Positions 29,655 through 38,959 are shown, counted from the first letter of the stretch. The stretch is DNA of 64,000 nt from Hyphomicrobiales bacterium (GCA_017642935.1 JAEPOK010000001.1:1178001-1242000); one strand, 5' to 3'. The notes: generated by a model from the sequence alone, not told the origin. Translations and numbers: made by a program.

Positions 29655-29985
29655 GGCTAAGTCTCCTTCATAGGCAAGAAAGGCCGCCACAAATCTGGGG
29701 CAGCCTCAGAAATCATTGGCCGGACATTATGGAGCCAGGGCCGATCCGGCAAGCGCGCACCGCCCAATTGGTGAACCCGTCAACATGGTTGATGGATGGT
29801 TGATCGCGCTGCCCTCTCGTTCATTGGCGATCTTCACCTGGTTTTCACCAAGATCGGTGCATGGTGAATCAAATCTTGTCGACGATGACGTCCTTGCCGA
29901 CGACCGGACTTTTGCCATTTTGTGCATGAGGCTGAGCGTTGTTGGAGTATTCGCGCCGAAAACCTGTTGAAGGAACTGTGCTCCC
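29655..29985. other. Divergent intergenic region between dapA and the lytic transglycosylase
   Basis: These 331 bases should hold both promoters. I see no gene. TTCACC occurs twice (29833-29838 and 29844-29849) and its complement GGTGAA once (29863-29868). The second and third copies form an inverted repeat with a 13-base spacer, a possible regulatory site with weak support. Confidence 0.4.
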
Positions 29986-32073
29986 GTGTCGGTTAACCCG
30001 CTGTCCCGTTTCACTTTGCCTGCCATGGCGGTTGTTCTGATCGTTGGCACATTTGGCGTGTCTGAAGCCGCGCAACGTTTCTCGCCGCCCAATCCGGTGG
30101 CCCACCCGGCAGGCGCCAGCACGCAGCCTGCCTCTGCATCGGCGTCTTCACCCATAAGTACGGCGCACGCGCTTGCCCGTCAGGCTCAGGCGTCGGTTGC
30201 GCCGCTCTTTACGGGCAGCATCGGTGGAAATGCATCGGTGGCAGCTCGTGCCTTAGAACCTATCTCGCAAGCTCTGGCCAATGACCAAGGTCAACGCGCT
30301 TACGCCATCGCGCAGGCGATCACCGATCCAGCAACCCGTGACCTAGGGCTCTGGATGATCGCGCGCACGCGCGCCGATGATCTGCCGCTGGAACTGCGCA
30401 CGGCCTTCCGCGATGCTTTCTCCGGCTGGCCGGGCGCAGGCATCATTGCGCGCCAAACTGACGTCGCAATGATGGAACGGTACGGCAATCAGGTGCCGCC
30501 ACTTTCCCTTTTTGGCACAGTTGAGGCCCGCACAGCTGAAGCGCGCTTGGCGCAAGCACAAGCGCTTGCCCAGGCCGGACAAACGCAGGATGCCCGCCGC
30601 ATAGCATCTGATCTGTGGCGCACAGATGTCCTGGAGGATGGCCTGGAAGGCCGCCTGCTTTCCTCACTGGGGAGCATGCTTACGCAAGATGATCACCGAT
30701 TTCGCGCCCATTGGCTGCTCTATCGCGACCGGGTGACCGGTGCTGAACGCGTTGCGCAATACCTGCCGTCCGCTGACCAGAACTCGGTGGCTGTGCGCGG
30801 ACGGGCGATCCGCGACGGCGCTAGCGCGCGCGATCTTGTGCGAAGGGCACATGAAGCCAATCCGGGCGATATACACATCACCTATGAACTCGCGCGACTC
30901 TATCGCCGCGCCGACCAGCCACGCGAAGCGGCCCGTTTGTTGCGCTCGGTGCGCCAATCTGGCGATGCGCTGGTGCGGCCGGATGTTTGGTGGCGCGAAC
31001 GCCATATCGTGGCGCGTGATCTGATTGAGACCCGCCAGCCGGAGGGTGCCTATCAACTAACCACTGCGCCAACCGGATCAAGCGCCGGCGATGAAGCACA
31101 ACGCGCCTTCCTTGCCGGATGGATCTCGCTGCGTTTTCTGAGCAATCCGCAGCAGGCTGAACCGCATTTCCGACAGATCCTTGAGATCGGTACAACGCCC
31201 ATCACGCGAGCGCGCGGCTATTACTGGCTTGGCAGAACCCTCTCAGCGCGTGGCGATACAACCGGCGCGAACCAGGCCTACGCGCAAGCCATGAGCTATG
31301 GCGAAACCTTCTATGGTCAGGCAGCTTCCACCATCACTGGACTGCCAATCCGCTTTGAACAGGTCCCGCTCGCGCAGACGCCAGGCCATGCCTACTTCTC
31401 TTATGCCGATGCGCTTTACACGCTCCATCGACGCACGGATGCCAGGCTTTTCCTTTATTCCTTGGCACGTAACGGCGCGAGCCCAGCAGAGATTGCGGGT
31501 CTCGCAGCGCTTGCCTCGCGCCATGGTGATGCGACAAGTGTTGTACAGCTCGGCAAGATCGGCGCCCGGCGCCACCGCTCGCTTGCATTGCTTGGGTATC
31601 CGACCGGCGCTTTCCCTCAAGATGCCCGCATTCCAGATCGCCTGCCGCAAGAGGTTGCCTATGCCATTTCCAGGCAGGAAAGCGGGTTTGATGCCCGCGC
31701 CCGAAGCCGTGCCGGAGCACTCGGCCTGATGCAGCTGATGCCCGAAACGGCGCGGCGGATTGCCCGCGACGTTGGCGTATCACACTCAACCGCCCGCCTC
31801 ACCTCCGACCCTGCCCACAATGTCACGCTCGGCGCCTACCATTTGGATGAGCTGATTGCCGAGTATAACGGGTCCTACATCCTGACCTTTATTGCCTACA
31901 ATGCCGGGCCGCGCCGCGTGCCACAATGGATCGAGCGTTTCGGCGATCCGCGCTCTGGCCAGATCGATGTGATCGACTGGATTGAACTCATTCCCTTCTC
32001 TGAGACACGCAGCTATGTGCAGCGCGTGTTGGAGAACATCTTCGTTTACCAGCAAATCACTGCCAATGGCTGA
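29986..32073 (+). CDS. Soluble lytic murein transglycosylase (Slt70 type)
   Basis: The 695-residue exported enzyme cuts peptidoglycan glycan strands with formation of 1,6-anhydro ends. It starts at a GTG with AAGGA about 11 bases upstream and has a signal peptide (residues about 8-29, ending VSEAAQ). A long alpha-superhelical part follows, full of Ala-rich helix pairs. The C-terminal GEWL-like SLT domain carries YAISRQESGFDARARSRAG, with the catalytic Glu, and ALGLMQLMPETARRIA. The next gene overlaps its end by eight bases. Confidence 0.93.
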   Translation: MSVNPLSRFTLPAMAVVLIVGTFGVSEAAQRFSPPNPVAHPAGASTQPASASASSPISTAHALARQAQASVAPLFTGSIGGNASVAARALEPISQALANDQGQRAYAIAQAITDPATRDLGLWMIARTRADDLPLELRTAFRDAFSGWPGAGIIARQTDVAMMERYGNQVPPLSLFGTVEARTAEARLAQAQALAQAGQTQDARRIASDLWRTDVLEDGLEGRLLSSLGSMLTQDDHRFRAHWLLYRDRVTGAERVAQYLPSADQNSVAVRGRAIRDGASARDLVRRAHEANPGDIHITYELARLYRRADQPREAARLLRSVRQSGDALVRPDVWWRERHIVARDLIETRQPEGAYQLTTAPTGSSAGDEAQRAFLAGWISLRFLSNPQQAEPHFRQILEIGTTPITRARGYYWLGRTLSARGDTTGANQAYAQAMSYGETFYGQAASTITGLPIRFEQVPLAQTPGHAYFSYADALYTLHRRTDARLFLYSLARNGASPAEIAGLAALASRHGDATSVVQLGKIGARRHRSLALLGYPTGAFPQDARIPDRLPQEVAYAISRQESGFDARARSRAGALGLMQLMPETARRIARDVGVSHSTARLTSDPAHNVTLGAYHLDELIAEYNGSYILTFIAYNAGPRRVPQWIERFGDPRSGQIDVIDWIELIPFSETRSYVQRVLENIFVYQQITANG

Positions 32074-32947
32074 CGCCCTCTCTGGTGTCACTCACCGAAC
32101 GGTCCTTGCCAGCGACGGCTTGAAGCTTGCGGTCGAGGATGCTGGTCCACGCCATAGCGGCGGGCGCGCGCCCTTGCTCTGCTTGGCCGGATTGACGCGA
32201 ACCAAGCGCGATTTTCATGATCTGCGCGACCATTTTGCCTTTCACCCAGACAGACCGCGCCGCGTCGTTGCCCTCGACACGCGCGGACGCGGCGAGTCCG
32301 ATCATGCAGCTGATGTCAGCGACTACACCGTCCAGCGCGAGGCGGACGATGCCGCACAAGTTGCGTGTGCGCTCGGCGTGCACAACGCAGTCATTGTCGG
32401 CACATCGCGCGGTGGGATCCTGGCCATGATCCTTGCGCTCACGCGTCCAGGCATGATGGCCGGCAGCGTGCTCAATGATATCGGCCCACGGATTGCTGGT
32501 GCCGGGTTGGCGCGCCTGAAACGGCAACTCCCAGCCTCGACGCTGCCATCGTCTTGGGAAGAGGCCGGCGCCCGTGTGAAGGCCAGCCTTCAAGCACAGT
32601 TTCCGGCCTTCTCCGACGAAGATTGGAGACAGCATGCCCGCCTGACCTTTGCCGATAAGGGTGGCCAACCTGCCCTCGCCTATGACCCAAAATTACTTGA
32701 GCCGCTTTCGGCCGTGCCCGACGGCCTACCGTTTCTTGATCTGTCAGGTCCGTTCAAGGCATTGGTCACACGACCAATGCTGATGCTGCACGGGGAGCAC
32801 TCAGATCTGCTTGATGAAGCAATTTTGGCTGATGCCGTCGCGATGGGCGCCCAGGCCCATACATTCGCAGGTCAAGGCCACGCGCCGAGATTGCGCGGCG
32901 ACGCGCTATCGACGATCGACGATTTCTTGGCCAAGCAGGGGTTCTAA
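32066..32947 (+). CDS. Alpha/beta hydrolase
   Basis: The 293-residue protein has the alpha/beta hydrolase fold. The oxyanion-side segment is LLCLAGLTRTKRDF, the nucleophile elbow reads VGTSRGG with the Ser near residue 109, the acid is likely the Asp in HGEHSDLL, and the His is in GQGHAPRL near the end. RVVALDTRGRGESD matches the common strand 4 segment. No secretion signal is visible, so it is cytosolic. The ATG at 32066 overlaps the transglycosylase stop. The substrate is unknown. Confidence 0.87.
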   Translation: MADALSGVTHRTVLASDGLKLAVEDAGPRHSGGRAPLLCLAGLTRTKRDFHDLRDHFAFHPDRPRRVVALDTRGRGESDHAADVSDYTVQREADDAAQVACALGVHNAVIVGTSRGGILAMILALTRPGMMAGSVLNDIGPRIAGAGLARLKRQLPASTLPSSWEEAGARVKASLQAQFPAFSDEDWRQHARLTFADKGGQPALAYDPKLLEPLSAVPDGLPFLDLSGPFKALVTRPMLMLHGEHSDLLDEAILADAVAMGAQAHTFAGQGHAPRLRGDALSTIDDFLAKQGF

Positions 32948-32960
32948 GGCAGAAGGCGCG

Positions 32961-33707
32961 CTACTTCTTTTTGCGCGAGGACGTTTCAACTTCGCCCTTG
33001 TCAACGCGCTTGGCAAAGTCGGTCTCGCCACCTTCGGCCAACACACTGGCCTGGCCGATCCAATCTTCGCGCTCGATCCGGCCCATAAAGGCGAGGAATG
33101 TGCCGACCCATCGCGCCTCGGACGCCGACCAGCCCGCGATCTGATCAAAATGGTAGATGCCTAGATCATTGAGTTTGCCCTCATTGACCTTGCCGATGCC
33201 CTTGATGCGCTGGAGATTGTCCTTGCTGCCGCCTCGCGGTGCATCGAGCCCAGTCGGTCTTGTCCCGACCGCATTGGCTTTATCTTCGTTGCTCGCATCG
33301 GCCGGAAGGGCAGCCAAAGCATCCTCAACGGCTTTGTCGTCCATGACGTGCGGCTCAACCATTGTCGGCCCGTCAGCAGCGATCGTCTCGACCACGTCTT
33401 CGACCTTATGGGAGGCATCCGCGATTGCATGCTCGGCTTCTTCAACAACGTTTTCAGCTTCTTTTTCCAACGCTTGTGTCCGCGCGGCGACGGTGGCGGC
33501 AGCGGCGGCAGCCGCAGATTCGGCGGGGGTCCGGCGCTTCTTGGATTCGGGCTCAGACGTTTCGGCACCGGCTGTTTGTCCTGCTGTCGCGGCAGCGCCA
33601 TAAACTGGGCCGCCGGAAAGGAAGCGTTTCAGCAAGCAACCGACGATGGCACCAAGGATGAAGGCGGCGAGAACAAGAAGCGCCGTATGGAGAACAAGGT
33701 AGAACAT
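32961..33707 (-). CDS. Membrane-anchored protein with NuoE-like C-terminal helix-hairpin-helix domain
   Basis: The 248-residue protein has one N-terminal membrane helix (residues 3-28), an Ala/Glu-rich middle of probable coiled coil (about 60-112) and a compact C-terminal domain of about 163-226. That domain, with LQRIKGIGKVNEGKLNDLG, IYHFDQIAGWS and GRIEREDWIGQA, resembles the extra C-terminal domain seen on rhizobial NuoE proteins and some other proteins of that group (from memory). It ends in a basic tail. No enzyme motif is present. It lies nine bases downstream of a 35-residue peptide gene on the same strand. Confidence 0.7.
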   Translation of the reverse strand: MFYLVLHTALLVLAAFILGAIVGCLLKRFLSGGPVYGAAATAGQTAGAETSEPESKKRRTPAESAAAAAAATVAARTQALEKEAENVVEEAEHAIADASHKVEDVVETIAADGPTMVEPHVMDDKAVEDALAALPADASNEDKANAVGTRPTGLDAPRGGSKDNLQRIKGIGKVNEGKLNDLGIYHFDQIAGWSASEARWVGTFLAFMGRIEREDWIGQASVLAEGGETDFAKRVDKGEVETSSRKKK

Positions 33708-33716
33708 GTTTGTCCC

Positions 33717-33824
33717 CTACCCGCGTGTATCGCTGGATGAACCGGAAGTGAACCAGCCGGTGGCAACGCCGATCACAAAGGCGATCAGGAGGAACAGCCA
33801 GAGCTGGGTGATGAGATAGTACAT
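33717..33824 (-). CDS. 35-residue single-pass membrane peptide
   Basis: Translation from the ATG at 33824 gives 35 residues: MYYLITQLWLFLLIAFVIG, then VATGWFTSGSSSDTRG and a TAG stop. The first 24 residues form one membrane helix; the tail is polar. Its N-terminus resembles that of the next gene (MFYLVLHTALLVLAAFILGA), which suggests a related membrane anchor. It lies between the OmpA-family gene and the NuoE-like-domain gene, on their strand, with gaps of 43 and 9 bases. A ribosome site is weak (GGCAGG upstream). Confidence 0.55.
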   Translation of the reverse strand: MYYLITQLWLFLLIAFVIGVATGWFTSGSSSDTRG

Positions 33825-33867
33825 GGACCTGCCTGTTTGCGTTGTCCCGCGATAGCCGCGGCATCAC

Positions 33868-35964
33868 TTAACGTTGAACGGTGAACTCGATGCGACGGTT
33901 GAGCGCCCGGCCCTCGTCGGTCCCATTGTCGGCGATCGGCTCGCTTTCGCCAAACCCCACCGCCAGTAAACGCTCTTCGGGGATGCCGGCGTCGACCACA
34001 TAATCGCGCACCGCCATGGCGCGCCCCTGGGAGAGGCGCATGTTCGGGATGCTGTCGCCCTGGGAATCGGTATGCCCGCCAATCAAGACAGAGGCGTCTG
34101 GGCAGCTTTGGAGCGTGCGCACCAAACGGTCAAGCAGTCCATCGGACTGCCGATCTATTGCTGCGCTGCCGGTTTCAAAACGGATTGTGTTGGCGGAAAG
34201 CAGCGCGCCAAACCTCGCCTGACAGGTTTCCGCATCGACGGCTGGCGGCGGCGGCGCAAGCCCAATGTCGGCGGTGAAATCGAAACCCGATGATCCAGCG
34301 GACAAGACCTGTTGGGCTACGCGGTCCGCTAGGCTTTCGTAAAACGCCCCGCCGGAAAGCCTTGCCTCGGTATCGCTGATGTCGAAGCTGCCATTGGCAA
34401 GACGCGCTAGGCCGCTTAAGCCAGCTTGCACCATCGTAAGAAAACCATCCGGCCCGCCATCGGCGATGACCAGCTCATTCGTCACGGCATAACCCGGAAA
34501 CAGGTCAGTAGCGCTGGTCACTATCGTGTCACGAGCATCGCCGGTGGGCGCAAAGCCTTGAAGCAAAAGACTTTCGTCCGACGTTTGCGTCGAAAACGTG
34601 AAGGGTGTCGCCGGGCCCGGCACGATGTCGGTCTCGACCGATAGGGCATTATTAGCGAGCTCCAACAATGCGGTTTCGGCCTCACTGGCACCCGAAAAGT
34701 TCGCCGCAGTGCCGCTGACAGCAAGACTGTTTGCGGTCATAGTGGCGGTGCCGTCGATCATATCATCGAAAACAGTGGCAATGGACGAAAAGACATCGCC
34801 AACCTCAACACCGTCGGGTGCGCCTCGCGCAACGACCGAGGTATCTCTCGCATCTCCGCCGATTGCGTCCAAGATCACCGCGCGGGCTGTTTCATCGGGA
34901 AGGACGCCAGTGAGTGTGTATCCATCACTATCTCTGGCGAGCGAGGTGATGAATGGATCGGCGATCGGTGGCGCAATGCGGCCTGAGAGGCTGTCAAACC
35001 CTGTTGGAAGCGAGCCCAAGAATGCGTTGGCGGCATTGTAGGCGTCGCTGTCAGCTGCCTCGCCAGCCAAGGTCAAATCACGATCCGTGATGGAGGCAGA
35101 GGTATTGTCCAAGCCTTCCATTTGGGCAAGCAAGGCAAGGGCCGCGTCGGGGAACCCGTCCGGCGCGCCAAACCCGATCTCCATGGTGTCGGTGACGGCG
35201 CCAAAGGGTTCTGCCGCATTGATGACGGCGGCGCGTGTCGCATCATCGGGAACGAAACCTGAGAGCGTCACGCCACCATCTGTGGCTTCGGCGCTCCATG
35301 TGTAGGGCGAAACAATTGGTGGATTGAGCGCGATCTCGCCAAGGGTGAGCGCTGCGGGAGGCGCAGCCAAACGCTCAAGCTCGGCATGGTAACCAACAAC
35401 AGTGGCTGCATCACCGGTCAGAGAAAGCATTGATCCATCGAGGGTGACCGTTCCCGACTCAAGAACCGGTAGCCCAGCAATTGCGAAGCTCGCTAATTCG
35501 TCAAAACCAACAGGCGCGCCGCGTGCGAGCACCGTTTCATCGACAAGCGTCTTATCGCCAATCAATGCGCGCATACCGTCCAACAGCGAGGCGCGCATGA
35601 CGCCGTCTGGGAAGGAACCTGATACCGTAGCGCTTTGGCCATCGACGGCTAGAGTTAGGGTATACGGATCAGCGAGCGGAAGCACCTCGAGGCCAGAACT
35701 ATCGATGCGATAGACGCCGGCAACCCGTTCAATCGCCGCCAGCGCCGCGGTTTGAGCCGCGAGCGTCGGTGCAGTCCCGGAAAGCGTTGCATCTCGACCA
35801 TCGAGCGTTGCCGATGCCCAGGGTGTGCCATCGGCCTCCAGCATTTGCAGGGAACGCGCAGTGAGATCGGCCTCGATTGGCCCGCCACGCACCAACACGG
35901 CAATCGCCGTCAAAACGATAAGGGTCAGCAATCCCGGGAGAAGCCAGCCGCGCCAATTGCACAT
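33868..35964 (-). CDS. OmpA-family envelope protein with four tandem ~118-residue repeats
   Basis: The 698-residue protein has an N-terminal membrane helix (about residues 6-26) and no lipobox. Four repeats then start at residues 99, 219, 336 and 453. Each opens with D/S/T-P-Y/F-T-like strands, has a helix such as DDATRAAVINAA, and carries a central GAPDGF-type turn. They look like BON-type modules. The C-terminal OmpA domain (about 580-698) has IRFETGSAAID, GGHTDSQGD and NMRLSQGRAMAVRDYVV, and should bind peptidoglycan. It heads the short minus-strand unit with the 35-residue peptide and the NuoE-like-domain gene. Confidence 0.85.
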   Translation of the reverse strand: MCNWRGWLLPGLLTLIVLTAIAVLVRGGPIEADLTARSLQMLEADGTPWASATLDGRDATLSGTAPTLAAQTAALAAIERVAGVYRIDSSGLEVLPLADPYTLTLAVDGQSATVSGSFPDGVMRASLLDGMRALIGDKTLVDETVLARGAPVGFDELASFAIAGLPVLESGTVTLDGSMLSLTGDAATVVGYHAELERLAAPPAALTLGEIALNPPIVSPYTWSAEATDGGVTLSGFVPDDATRAAVINAAEPFGAVTDTMEIGFGAPDGFPDAALALLAQMEGLDNTSASITDRDLTLAGEAADSDAYNAANAFLGSLPTGFDSLSGRIAPPIADPFITSLARDSDGYTLTGVLPDETARAVILDAIGGDARDTSVVARGAPDGVEVGDVFSSIATVFDDMIDGTATMTANSLAVSGTAANFSGASEAETALLELANNALSVETDIVPGPATPFTFSTQTSDESLLLQGFAPTGDARDTIVTSATDLFPGYAVTNELVIADGGPDGFLTMVQAGLSGLARLANGSFDISDTEARLSGGAFYESLADRVAQQVLSAGSSGFDFTADIGLAPPPPAVDAETCQARFGALLSANTIRFETGSAAIDRQSDGLLDRLVRTLQSCPDASVLIGGHTDSQGDSIPNMRLSQGRAMAVRDYVVDAGIPEERLLAVGFGESEPIADNGTDEGRALNRRIEFTVQR

Positions 35965-36044
35965 GGTGATAGTGTTTCCCGCCTTGTCCTAACCCAGCGA
36001 CAGAAAAGCCGGTTTTTGGGAGTGAAGCAAGGGCGCGCGCGTGC

Positions 36045-36069
36045 CCCTGGTTAAAGCCAGGGAATGACG
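36045..36069. repeat. Degenerate palindromic repeat, copy A
   Basis: CCCTGG and CCAGGG flank a 6-base loop, followed by the trailer AATGACG. It matches copies at 36149-36173 and 38072-38098 in layout and trailer, so it looks like a REP-type intergenic element. Confidence 0.45.
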
Positions 36070-36148
36070 CGAGTTTGCACAGGCTCCTAAGCCTGTCTCC
36101 CCCGCGGCCGGCGGCCATCCCGGAACTGCCGCTGCATGTCATATGCAG

Positions 36149-36173
36149 ATCCCGGCTAAGGCCGGGATGATCT
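36149..36173. repeat. Degenerate palindromic repeat, copy B
   Basis: ATCCCGGC and GCCGGGAT form a perfect 8-bp stem with loop TAAG, followed by GATCT. It shares the CCCNGG-loop-CCNGGGA(A)TGA layout with the other two copies. Confidence 0.5.
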
Positions 36174-36204
36174 CCATTGGAGTACTCGAGAAGGTCGATA
36201 CAAA

Positions 36205-36236
36205 CGCAAAAGGGCCCGGCGATTGCCGGGCCCTTC
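36205..36236 (-). terminator. Intrinsic terminator after the porin gene
   Basis: AGGGCCCGGC (36211-36220) and GCCGGGCCCT (36225-36234) form a perfect 10-bp stem with loop GATT. On the minus strand TTTGCG follows. It lies about 45 bases past the porin stop. Confidence 0.75.
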
Positions 36237-36278
36237 CGATGTAATTTCTAAGTCTGTGCGGGCAAACCCGCTTTCAGA

Positions 36279-37577
36279 TTAGAAAGAACGGGTGATGCGG
36301 AACGTTGCACCGAACTCGTCGTCGCGATCCGTCGTCCCAGCAGGTGCGAAAGCGGTCAGAACACCGTTTGCATTGACAGTTGCACCAGACAAATCGCTGT
36401 TGTCGAAAGTGGTGTAACCAACACCGGCACGGAACTCGAGCCCGGCAACTGGAACGTAAGCAAGTGAACCACGAACCGCCATCACATCGACGTCAACGTC
36501 GCCAACGGCGCCGCCAAAGTCGTGATCGATCGACGCGTAATAGGCGTCAAATTCCAGATCAAGCATAGAGGTGAGGCCAAACTCGAAGCCTGCGCCCAAT
36601 GCATATGCTGTCGTGGTGTTGATCGAACCAGTACCAGTCACGACGGCGTCGAAGCCCCATGCACCAGCGCCTGCGTAACCAAGAGCGCCATCAGTGTAGA
36701 TACCGAAAACACCAAAGTTCGAGTCATAACCAACTGGCAAATTGAACTCAGCACTTGCACCAAGTGCCCAGCCAAATTCGTTGTCAACAGCAACCGCAGC
36801 CGGTGCGATGATGTCGTTGGGGTCGACTTCCGTTACTGCAGCCGAAAGCTTGGCAGAACCCCAAGCCTGATCAACACGAACTGCGACGACCACGTCTGGC
36901 ATCGACTCATCGGAGTCAGCTGCGCCAACTGGGCCAAAAGTCAGACCAGCAGTGGTAACGCCATCACCAATGATACCGGCATTACGATTCTGGCCTTCTT
37001 CGAGAGAAGCCATGAGGGTAACGCCATTGCCAACGCCATAGGCGTAACCAATCATGCCCAAGTCGGTCGAACCACCATCAGGGGCACCAACAGGACCGAG
37101 AGCATAATCGGTGTAGACCATGTCAAAGAACGAGTCGGTATAACCAGCGGTCAAACCACCGACCTGGACGAAAGCTTTCTGCAGGAGAACACCACCGTCT
37201 CCATTGTTGCCGCCAGTGCTGTCAATGCGGATGAAACCACGAAGCAAGCCCCATTCCGTCATCGTGCGAGCATCAAAGTTCAGCTCAGCGATACCTTCGA
37301 AGTTGTACTCATCGTCGAGAAGCGCTGTGCCAGCACCATCCAAACCATTATTTGGAACAATGTCGCTGTGGAACTCAGCTTGGAAGCGAGCAAAACCTGA
37401 GATGTCGAAGCAGACATCAGAACCAGGAAGGATGAAACCGGTGAAAGAACCGATCGAGCAGATCTGCACGTAGTCGACAGCCGGTGCAACCGGCAGGCCG
37501 AGGTCGGCAGCTTGAGCCCCGGTGGTTGCAACAACAGCTGCAGCCGAACCAAGGAGAAGGCGTTTTGCCAAAGTCAT
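36279..37577 (-). CDS. Outer membrane porin of the rhizobial (Omp2b-like) family
   Basis: The 432-residue protein forms a beta-barrel pore. It has a clear signal peptide (MTLAKRLLLGSAAAVVATTG then AQAADLG), the family segment VQICSIGSFTGFILPGSDVC near residues 37-57 with two cysteines, and an aromatic C-terminus ending in TFRITRSF, needed for barrel insertion. The ATG at 37577 has GGAGG six bases upstream. Codon use is noticeably less GC-rich than its neighbours, which fits very high expression. A strong terminator follows. Confidence 0.93.
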   Translation of the reverse strand: MTLAKRLLLGSAAAVVATTGAQAADLGLPVAPAVDYVQICSIGSFTGFILPGSDVCFDISGFARFQAEFHSDIVPNNGLDGAGTALLDDEYNFEGIAELNFDARTMTEWGLLRGFIRIDSTGGNNGDGGVLLQKAFVQVGGLTAGYTDSFFDMVYTDYALGPVGAPDGGSTDLGMIGYAYGVGNGVTLMASLEEGQNRNAGIIGDGVTTAGLTFGPVGAADSDESMPDVVVAVRVDQAWGSAKLSAAVTEVDPNDIIAPAAVAVDNEFGWALGASAEFNLPVGYDSNFGVFGIYTDGALGYAGAGAWGFDAVVTGTGSINTTTAYALGAGFEFGLTSMLDLEFDAYYASIDHDFGGAVGDVDVDVMAVRGSLAYVPVAGLEFRAGVGYTTFDNSDLSGATVNANGVLTAFAPAGTTDRDDEFGATFRITRSF

Positions 37578-38252
37578 AAGAGACCTCCAAATCATCAAAC
37601 AAAAGATCAGTGCGTGTCAGACCACATCTGATCCAGCTAAGCCTGTTTGGGATGCGGGAGCTTTAGAAGCGAAACCAAAAACAACCAAAACAGGCCGAGT
37701 CGGGCGAACCCTTCTCGTGGACCATGCCTATCAAACGGTTTTGCCCATGCAAGCGACAAGTGTGGCGATTGGCTAGCTGGTGATGTGATTGGCGGATTGT
37801 GTTGCACGGATGCCACGGTGTGGCGCTTGGGTGGCTGTGAATGGTTAAGCGGCGGTTAAGGTGATGTGGCCCGAAGCACCCCGAACTATCGAGGTCTGTC
37901 CTCCCGTCTTAAGGCCAGGATCCGCAACCTGAGCATCGCCAAAAGATCCTGGATCGAACGTGACCGTTCATCCGGGAAGACGCTTTATAGAACGACAAGG
38001 TGAGTGCTGGCAGGGTGCTCTTGAGTTCTTGTTTGAATCGTTGGTGCAGGCGGAACGCGTCAGAGCTTGATCCCTGGATCATGTCCGGGAATGACGTCCT
38101 GTGTTGGTGCTAGAGCTTTAGCGACTGGATGGCCTGGTCGAGCCCGGCCACGACGAGTCCGTTTGAACGCGCTTGAATATTGCAGCGCGGCATGGGAGAG
38201 ACAGCGCCACCTGTTCCCAGCCAATCTGGCGACATTCTAATAGGGGAGCGCG
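37578..38252. other. 675-bp non-coding region between porin and scoA
   Basis: No supported gene is visible here. It must hold the porin promoter (minus) and the scoA promoter (plus). It contains the 8-bp inverted repeat CCAGGATC/GATCCTGG (37915-37922 and 37945-37952), the smaller palindrome GAACG-TGAC-CGTTC just after it, and one palindromic repeat copy at 38072-38098. A structured small RNA is possible but not shown. Confidence 0.5.
38072..38098. repeat. Degenerate palindromic repeat, copy C
   Basis: CCCTGGA and TCCGGG flank a 5-base loop, followed by AATGACGTC. The trailer matches copy A exactly over AATGACG, two kilobases away. Confidence 0.45.
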
Positions 38253-38948
38253 ATGCGCAAGATTTATGACACGGCGGACAGCGCCCTGGACGGGTTGCTG
38301 GAAGATGGCATGTTAATCGCCGCTGGCGGCTTTGGCCTCTGCGGTATTCCGGAGCTTCTGATCGACGCGCTAGTAAAGAGCGGCGTCAAAGATCTCACCA
38401 TCGCCTCCAACAATTGCGGTGTGGACGGTTTTGGCCTCGGCAAGCTGCTCGATACCCGCCAGATCAAAACGATGATGTCCTCCTATGTCGGTGAGAATGA
38501 TGAGTTCATGCGCCAATATCTGGCCAAAGAACTGGAGATCGAATTCAACCCTCAGGGCACCTTAGCAGAGCGCATGCGCGCTGGAGGCGCTGGCATTCCT
38601 GGCTTTTATACCAAAACCGGTGTCGGCACGGTGATCGCCGAAGGCAAGGAACACAAAGACTTCGACGGCGAGACCTACATCATGGAAAGAGGCATCTTTG
38701 CTGATCTTGCCATCGTGAAAGCCTGGAAAGCCGATGAAACCGGCAACGCAATCTTCCGCAAGACCGCGCGCAACTTCAACCAACCTGCTGCGACATGCGG
38801 CAAAGTCTGTGTGATGGAAGTCGAAGAGATCGTGCCAACCGGTTCCCTGGACCCCGATGCGATTCATCTGCCTGGCATCTATGTGCACCGCCTCATTCAA
38901 GGCGAGCATGAAAAACGTATCGAACAACGCACTGTGCGCGCGGCTTAG
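38253..38948 (+). CDS. scoA: Succinyl-CoA:3-ketoacid CoA-transferase, subunit A
   Basis: The 231-residue subunit works with subunit B to move CoA from succinyl-CoA to acetoacetate in ketone body and polyhydroxybutyrate use. Landmarks are the CoA-transferase segment [16 protein letters not shown] near residues 26-41, [11 protein letters not shown], and [15 protein letters not shown] ribosome site, AGGGGAG, precedes the ATG. The B subunit gene follows after 11 bases. Confidence 0.96.
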   Translation: MRKIYDTADSALDGLLEDGMLIAAGGFGLCGIPELLIDALVKSGVKDLTIASNNCGVDGFGLGKLLDTRQIKTMMSSYVGENDEFMRQYLAKELEIEFNPQGTLAERMRAGGAGIPGFYTKTGVGTVIAEGKEHKDFDGETYIMERGIFADLAIVKAWKADETGNAIFRKTARNFNQPAATCGKVCVMEVEEIVPTGSLDPDAIHLPGIYVHRLIQGEHEKRIEQRTVRAA

Positions 38949-38959
38949 GGGACAGAACT

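Larger units (their letters stand above)
35965..36278. other. Intergenic region between the OmpA-family gene and the porin gene
   Basis: These 314 bases hold no gene that I can support. They contain two copies of a degenerate palindromic repeat and the porin terminator, listed separately. The promoter for the OmpA-family gene should lie just above 35964, but no clear boxes were recognised. Confidence 0.5.

Noticed and set aside
36198-36216. A sequence like half of the LacI operator (ATACAAACG) after the porin gene
   Set aside because: Only the left half matches; it lies at the porin terminator, downstream of the gene, with no promoter to control.
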